A DNA stretch of 60,000 nt from Membranipora membranacea (lineage: Eukaryota; Bryozoa; Gymnolaemata; Cheilostomatida; Membraniporidae): assembly GCA_914767715.1 (NCBI GenBank), contig OU612073.1:24058001-24118000 (forward strand), written 5' to 3'. Both the position numbers and the translations under genes were made by a program. The notes beneath the pieces were generated by a model. The model had not been told where the DNA came from and did not search any database. It saw only the letters and a list, made by a program, of their open reading frames with translations. Within the stretch, counting starts at the first letter, position 1; every line of letters starts with the position of its first letter. Shown piece by piece: positions 56,610-60,000 of the stretch.

Positions 56610-56651
56610 CAATGAACTAAACACCCCCTCCCCCCAGGGTTTAGTTCATTG
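56610..56651. repeat. Palindrome, AATGAACT family
   Basis: CAATGAACTAAACACCC and GGGTTTAGTTCATTG pair around a C-rich loop. The AGTTCATTG half-word also occurs near 54998 and 55364; a shorter GTTCATTGGG form occurs near 56861 and 56968. Confidence 0.8.
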
Positions 56652-57137
56652 TTATAGCATCATTGCTTCTACACCTTCCAATGTCGTTGCGTCGCCCACA
56701 ATTAAATGCCTCAATGCTAATGTTCCATATAGTGTCCTGTCTATGTTTATTATTAAGTCTGTTGGTTTAACATAAGATTATATTCATGATGATACACTCC
56801 AACATGTCTTGTGGAAAACTGCTGCCACCACTGCAACCAATCTTATTGAATATTAAAGAGTTCATTGGGTTTTCAATACTGAGCATTTTTGAGTTTACTT
56901 CAGTGGAATGTGGAGAGAGATCAATGTAATGTACTTAACTTTACAATATGGGTAGACCAATGAAGGCGGTTCATTGGGTTTACACAATGCAGAAACAGCG
57001 GTGTAGAATTATTGTTACGTTAACCAATTAAAAATCTGATGTTACCCTGGAGAAAGCCGCACTGTCTCTCAGAGTGACCACTGATAGACAAGCAAGAAAT
57101 TGTCATTTGTAACAAATAATGGTAAAGCTGTGACTGG
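56652..57137. other. No gene recognised
   Basis: The stretch contains two single GTTCATTGGG half-words. Nothing else is seen. Confidence 0.35.
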
Positions 57138-57145
57138 GTAGCAAT

Positions 57146-58208
57146 TAGTGATGGCAAATTGTCAGATTTTGGCGAGACGGGACGAGACCGAGACAGCAAG
57201 AAAATTCGGGACGAGACCGGGACGAGACCGAGACATATAACGATGCCGATAGAACATTCTTCAGATATCACAATTTAAAAGAATGGTGGATATTCATTCA
57301 CTATCACTAGTGCAATCAGCTTATAGTACATTTGATTCAAGTTGTAACTTATGATCTATAGCAATAAGGATCTATGTTGAAACCAAGTTTCATCAAATTC
57401 TGTCAAGTATTTATTGAATTATAGAAAGCCACACGCTCGTGCAGATTTCCACTAATTCTTGCAAATTAAGTTTTGTATGAGTATCAGCAGGGTATCAGCC
57501 TGCCACACATGATTGTCATTGCCCAAATTTATACTCATGATTTATGGGTGTAATCCTACTGTAATCCTCCTCAGCCAATCTAAAACATAGGCCTATCTAT
57601 AGTGATAACTAAATAAAATAGTTAAACCAAGGAGAAGCTGTTTCTTCTTGTTTATTATACCAACCAGTCCAGTGATTCAGCTTCTGGATATGCTTAGGCT
57701 CAACTATCTCCTCATATTTATACAATTTGATACCCCATTAGTCATTGTATCCCTTCTCCCTCTTGCCCCAGGTCCAAATCAATGAGAAAGCTCCACATTG
57801 ATCATCCATTCCATCTTTTTAACAGAAGTTGTTTACATAGATATGGCCTTGACTTATCAATCAAAACAGACAGCCAATCAATCAAATCTGACAGCCAATC
57901 AGATAACATTTCCGTTAAATATTTGCAGCAAAAGCATGACTAATAACTATCATTCCATTATATCATAGTCAGAATTAATTATGACATCATATAATAACCG
58001 TGGTGTAGTGGGTAAGAGCATGGACTGCTGATCACTAGGTCACTGGTTCGAGTCTGGGTGAAGGCAATGTTTTGACCAGCTACTACTATTTACAATGCCA
58101 GTGGTCTCGACCTGTAGTAAGAGTTGTCTGTCTCGACGAGACGAGATACTGTCTCGAGGAGACAAGTCTCGCGAGACCGGGAATTGTCCCGTCTCGTTGC
58201 CATCACTA
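57146..58208. mobile_element. hAT-type MITE 1 (1,063 bp), carrying a SINE-like sequence
   Basis: The termini are TAGTGATGGCAA and TTGCCATCACTA. The 8-bp target duplication GTAGCAAT is perfect (57138-57145 and 58209-58216). Subterminal regions are packed with GAGACCG/CGGTCTC and CGAGACGAGAC words. There is no transposase ORF. It is longer than the two related elements, partly because it contains the tRNA-like sequence at 57997-58070. Confidence 0.93.
57997..58070 (+). mobile_element. tRNA-derived SINE-like sequence inside MITE 1
   Basis: The A box is TGGTGTAGTGGG (58001-58012) and the B box GGTTCGAGTCT (58045-58055), with normal tRNA spacing and an anticodon-arm-like GGACTGCTGATC. The 5' and 3' ends do not form an acceptor stem, so I call it tRNA-derived, not a tRNA gene. 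Confidence 0.65.
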
Positions 58209-58569
58209 GTAGCAATTGAACATATCCAATCGCTGGCTACGCCTGGGGCAATTGTTTTTCCTTTGGTGGCAGAAAGCTTATTAGTTTATCTGCCACATGG
58301 CTTACAATGTAAAAAAAAAAGCAAGAATATTTCTTCTTTAATTATGCACTAACCTACTACCTATACATAATAATGACCTATGTAAAAAAGCGATTCTCGG
58401 TCTAATAAGGATAATACTCGGCAAAAATGGTTAAAAGACATTATTTACATCAGCTCCTTTTTTTTTATTTACCATGGATACTTTTATGTTACAGAGTATC
58501 AATGATATAATATAATACCATAATATCTATTGTATCACTCCTGTCACAGAATGTACTTATGTATTTGAG

Positions 58570-58593
58570 CAAGGAGTAACCTGTTACTCCTTG
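58570..58593. mobile_element. 24-bp palindromic micro-insertion with 7-bp direct repeats
   Basis: CAAGGAGTAAC and GTTACTCCTTG pair perfectly around CT. ATTTGAG flanks it on both sides (58563-58569 and 58594-58600). The paralogous copy 1 lacks the palindrome, so it behaves like a recent insertion with target duplication. Confidence 0.6.
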
Positions 58594-58608
58594 ATTTGAG
58601 TATTTGTA

Positions 58609-58677
58609 TTAATGATAAGAATATCTTCCAGCCTCAACTTGTCTCCTCTTGCGCTTATTCTCAGTCCGCTTTCTGTT
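58609..58677 (-). CDS. Conserved basic C-terminal exon, copy 2
   Basis: The 69 nt are identical to 47899-47967 (minus), encoding NRKRTENKRKRRQVEAGRYS then YH and stop. It would be the last exon of a paralogous minus-strand gene whose other exons lie beyond 60000. Two hAT MITEs have inserted just upstream of it on that strand. Confidence 0.5.
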   Translation of the reverse strand, partial: NRKRTENKRKRRQVEAGRYSYH

Positions 58678-59081
58678 CTATAATTAATGTGACATTGAAA
58701 AACGTATATTTAACATGAATGGGTGAAAATGATAAAAAGGAATAAACAGTTCACTTGTCATAGCCTACAAATTATGTTTTTTCCCAGTAAACTTTGTGAT
58801 GATCAGATAGGTTGCCAAATGAATCAACTCTTAATACTTTGATATGCCGATTAAACAAAAGAACTATTTGCTAAATGCTACTAAATATTGGTTTCGTACA
58901 GAGTGCATCATTCAAGGTCCTAGATTTTGCGCTATTTACAAGTTATCGAACATGAGAAACTAGCGATGTGAAATTTGAAGGTGATGACGACTGGCATGTC
59001 TTGGTAATAGCTTTGAAAAAAGATTTAATCAAAACTGAAACGTCTGTTATGAATACTATAAATGTTTCTAACAGGCATGAC

Positions 59082-59498
59082 TGGTGATGGCAAAGTCTCG
59101 GTCCAGGTCTCGTGAGACTTTTCCCCCCGAGACACTGTCTTGGTCTGATACATGTCGAGACTTGTTCATTATAAACACTGTTTTTGTCACGGTTTACGTC
59201 ACGGTTTTTGCCAGGGTTTTCGGTCTTATGAAACCAAAAAACTGTGGCCGCATGACGAGGCCTAGCAAAGTATAGTGACAATGCCCCCCCCCCCCCCCCA
59301 ATATTTGTTCAGAAGCCCAGAATGATGTAATGTCCAAATTAATATGGTCATTTCTGTAGCATATTCAATTTGTAGATTCCAATAAAGTTGCAGATTCCAA
59401 TTTTAGCGGCATCGATATATGTCTCGGTCTCGTGTCGAATTTTGTTGCTGTCTCGGTCTTGTCCTGTCTAGCCTAAATCTGACAATTTGCCATCACTA
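59082..59498. mobile_element. hAT-type MITE 2 (417 bp)
   Basis: The left end is TGGTGATGGCAA and the right end TTGCCATCACTA. The 8-bp target duplication GGCATGAC is perfect (59074-59081 and 59499-59506). It has the same GAGAC/GTCTC subterminal words as the other two elements. A run of about 17 C lies inside (59283-59299). No transposase is seen. Confidence 0.93.
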
Positions 59499-59527
59499 GG
59501 CATGACATCGATTAAAGTACTTGCAGG

Positions 59528-59929
59528 TAGTGATGGCAAATCGTCAGATTTTGGCGAGACAGGACGAGACCGAGACAGCAACAAAATTCGAGCAAGAACG
59601 AGACATAAATTATGTCGGTGCAGATAAAATTGGAAAACTGCCACTTTATTGGCATCTGGAAATTGAATATGATACAGAAATGACCCTATTAATTTCGATA
59701 TGTCATCAGTCTGATCTTCTGAACAAACATTATCATTTTGGAAGATCGATGGTCACGATTATAGATCATTATACAGTGTTGACCGCTCCCATGGCCCATT
59801 GGGTAATCATCATAACAATGTTCATAATGAACAAGTCTCAACATGTGTCTGTCTCGACGAGATGAGACAGTGTCTCGAGGAGACAAGTCTCACAAGACCG
59901 GGACAGAGACTGAGACGTTGCCATCACTA
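59528..59929. mobile_element. hAT-type MITE 3 (402 bp)
   Basis: The termini are TAGTGATGGCAA and TTGCCATCACTA. The 8-bp target duplication CTTGCAGG is perfect (59520-59527 and 59930-59937). It is only 21 bp from MITE 2 and close to it in size. The 114-codon ORF inside it is an accident of the repeat, not a transposase. Confidence 0.95.
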
Positions 59930-60000
59930 CTTGCAGGGATATTTCCGTGCATTGATTTTGGTATCAATGTAGCCAATGTTTTAGCACTCAAGTCTGAACT

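Larger units (their letters stand above)
58290..59072. repeat. Segmental duplication, copy 2
   Basis: This is the diverged counterpart of 47640-48450. It contains the identical 79-bp block, a 24-bp palindrome absent from copy 1 (58570-58593), and ends at hAT MITE 2. Confidence 0.85.

Noticed and set aside
57997-58070. Functional tRNA gene
   Set aside because: A and B boxes are good but the ends do not pair as an acceptor stem, and it lies within a MITE.
59283-59299. Poly-C and poly-G runs (also near 2966, 40798 and 49191) as regulatory elements
   Set aside because: Simple homopolymer runs are common and length-unstable. Nothing links them to genes here.
59521-59865. 114-codon + ORF as a transposase
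   Set aside because: It lies within a 402-bp MITE and has no transposase motif.

Overview
The window is eukaryotic nuclear DNA from an invertebrate animal. It holds a multi-exon gene with clean GT-AG introns of a few hundred bases, metazoan-type furin repeats, several retrotransposon classes, tRNA-derived SINE-like sequences, hAT-type MITEs and long satellites. A marine invertebrate is plausible, but nothing fixes the phylum. There is no prokaryotic content, CRISPR array or rRNA.

Layout. 1-3147 has no recognisable exon but holds a candidate 1.6 kb TTAA-flanked inverted-repeat element. 3148-13587 (+) is the best-supported gene: 18 in-frame exons giving about 1,011 residues of a membrane-anchored proprotein convertase (PC5/6 or Furin-2 type). 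It covers the second half of the subtilisin domain with the catalytic Ser, the P domain, about ten Cys-rich furin repeats, a transmembrane helix and a cytoplasmic tail. The 5' exons (signal, prodomain, catalytic Asp and His) lie upstream of the window. Intron 13 begins with a 31-bp minisatellite in which the exon's own 5' splice site is copied 39 times in perfect register.

13.6-33 kb is gene-poor and repeat-rich. It has two tandem diverged copies and one distant copy of a repeat with an exon-like segment, two degraded LINE fragments (one with the RT YADD motif), a ~130-bp tandem repeat, a 33-bp tandem repeat, a decayed BEL/Pao gag-protease fragment and a tRNA-derived SINE-like sequence. 33.35-39.71 kb is a composite satellite of four adjacent arrays: a degenerate 10-mer, an exact 10-mer (57 copies), a 44-mer (72 copies) and a 61-mer (16 copies). 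Neighbouring arrays share modules.

42.3-47.0 kb (+) is a damaged tyrosine-recombinase retroelement (DIRS/Ngaro type): SGNH hydrolase exon, Gag with Cys/His cluster, RT-RNase H and tyrosine recombinase. A 22-bp repeat punctuates the modules. 47.9-52.2 kb (-) is a probable unrecognised gene with an N-terminal zinc-ribbon-like exon, an acidic exon and a basic C-terminal exon. That last exon is duplicated without change at 58.6 kb inside an otherwise diverged segmental duplication. 54.8-58.6 kb is dense in short palindromes, some flanked by short direct repeats. 57.1-59.94 kb holds three hAT-type MITEs, each with a perfect 8-bp target-site duplication.
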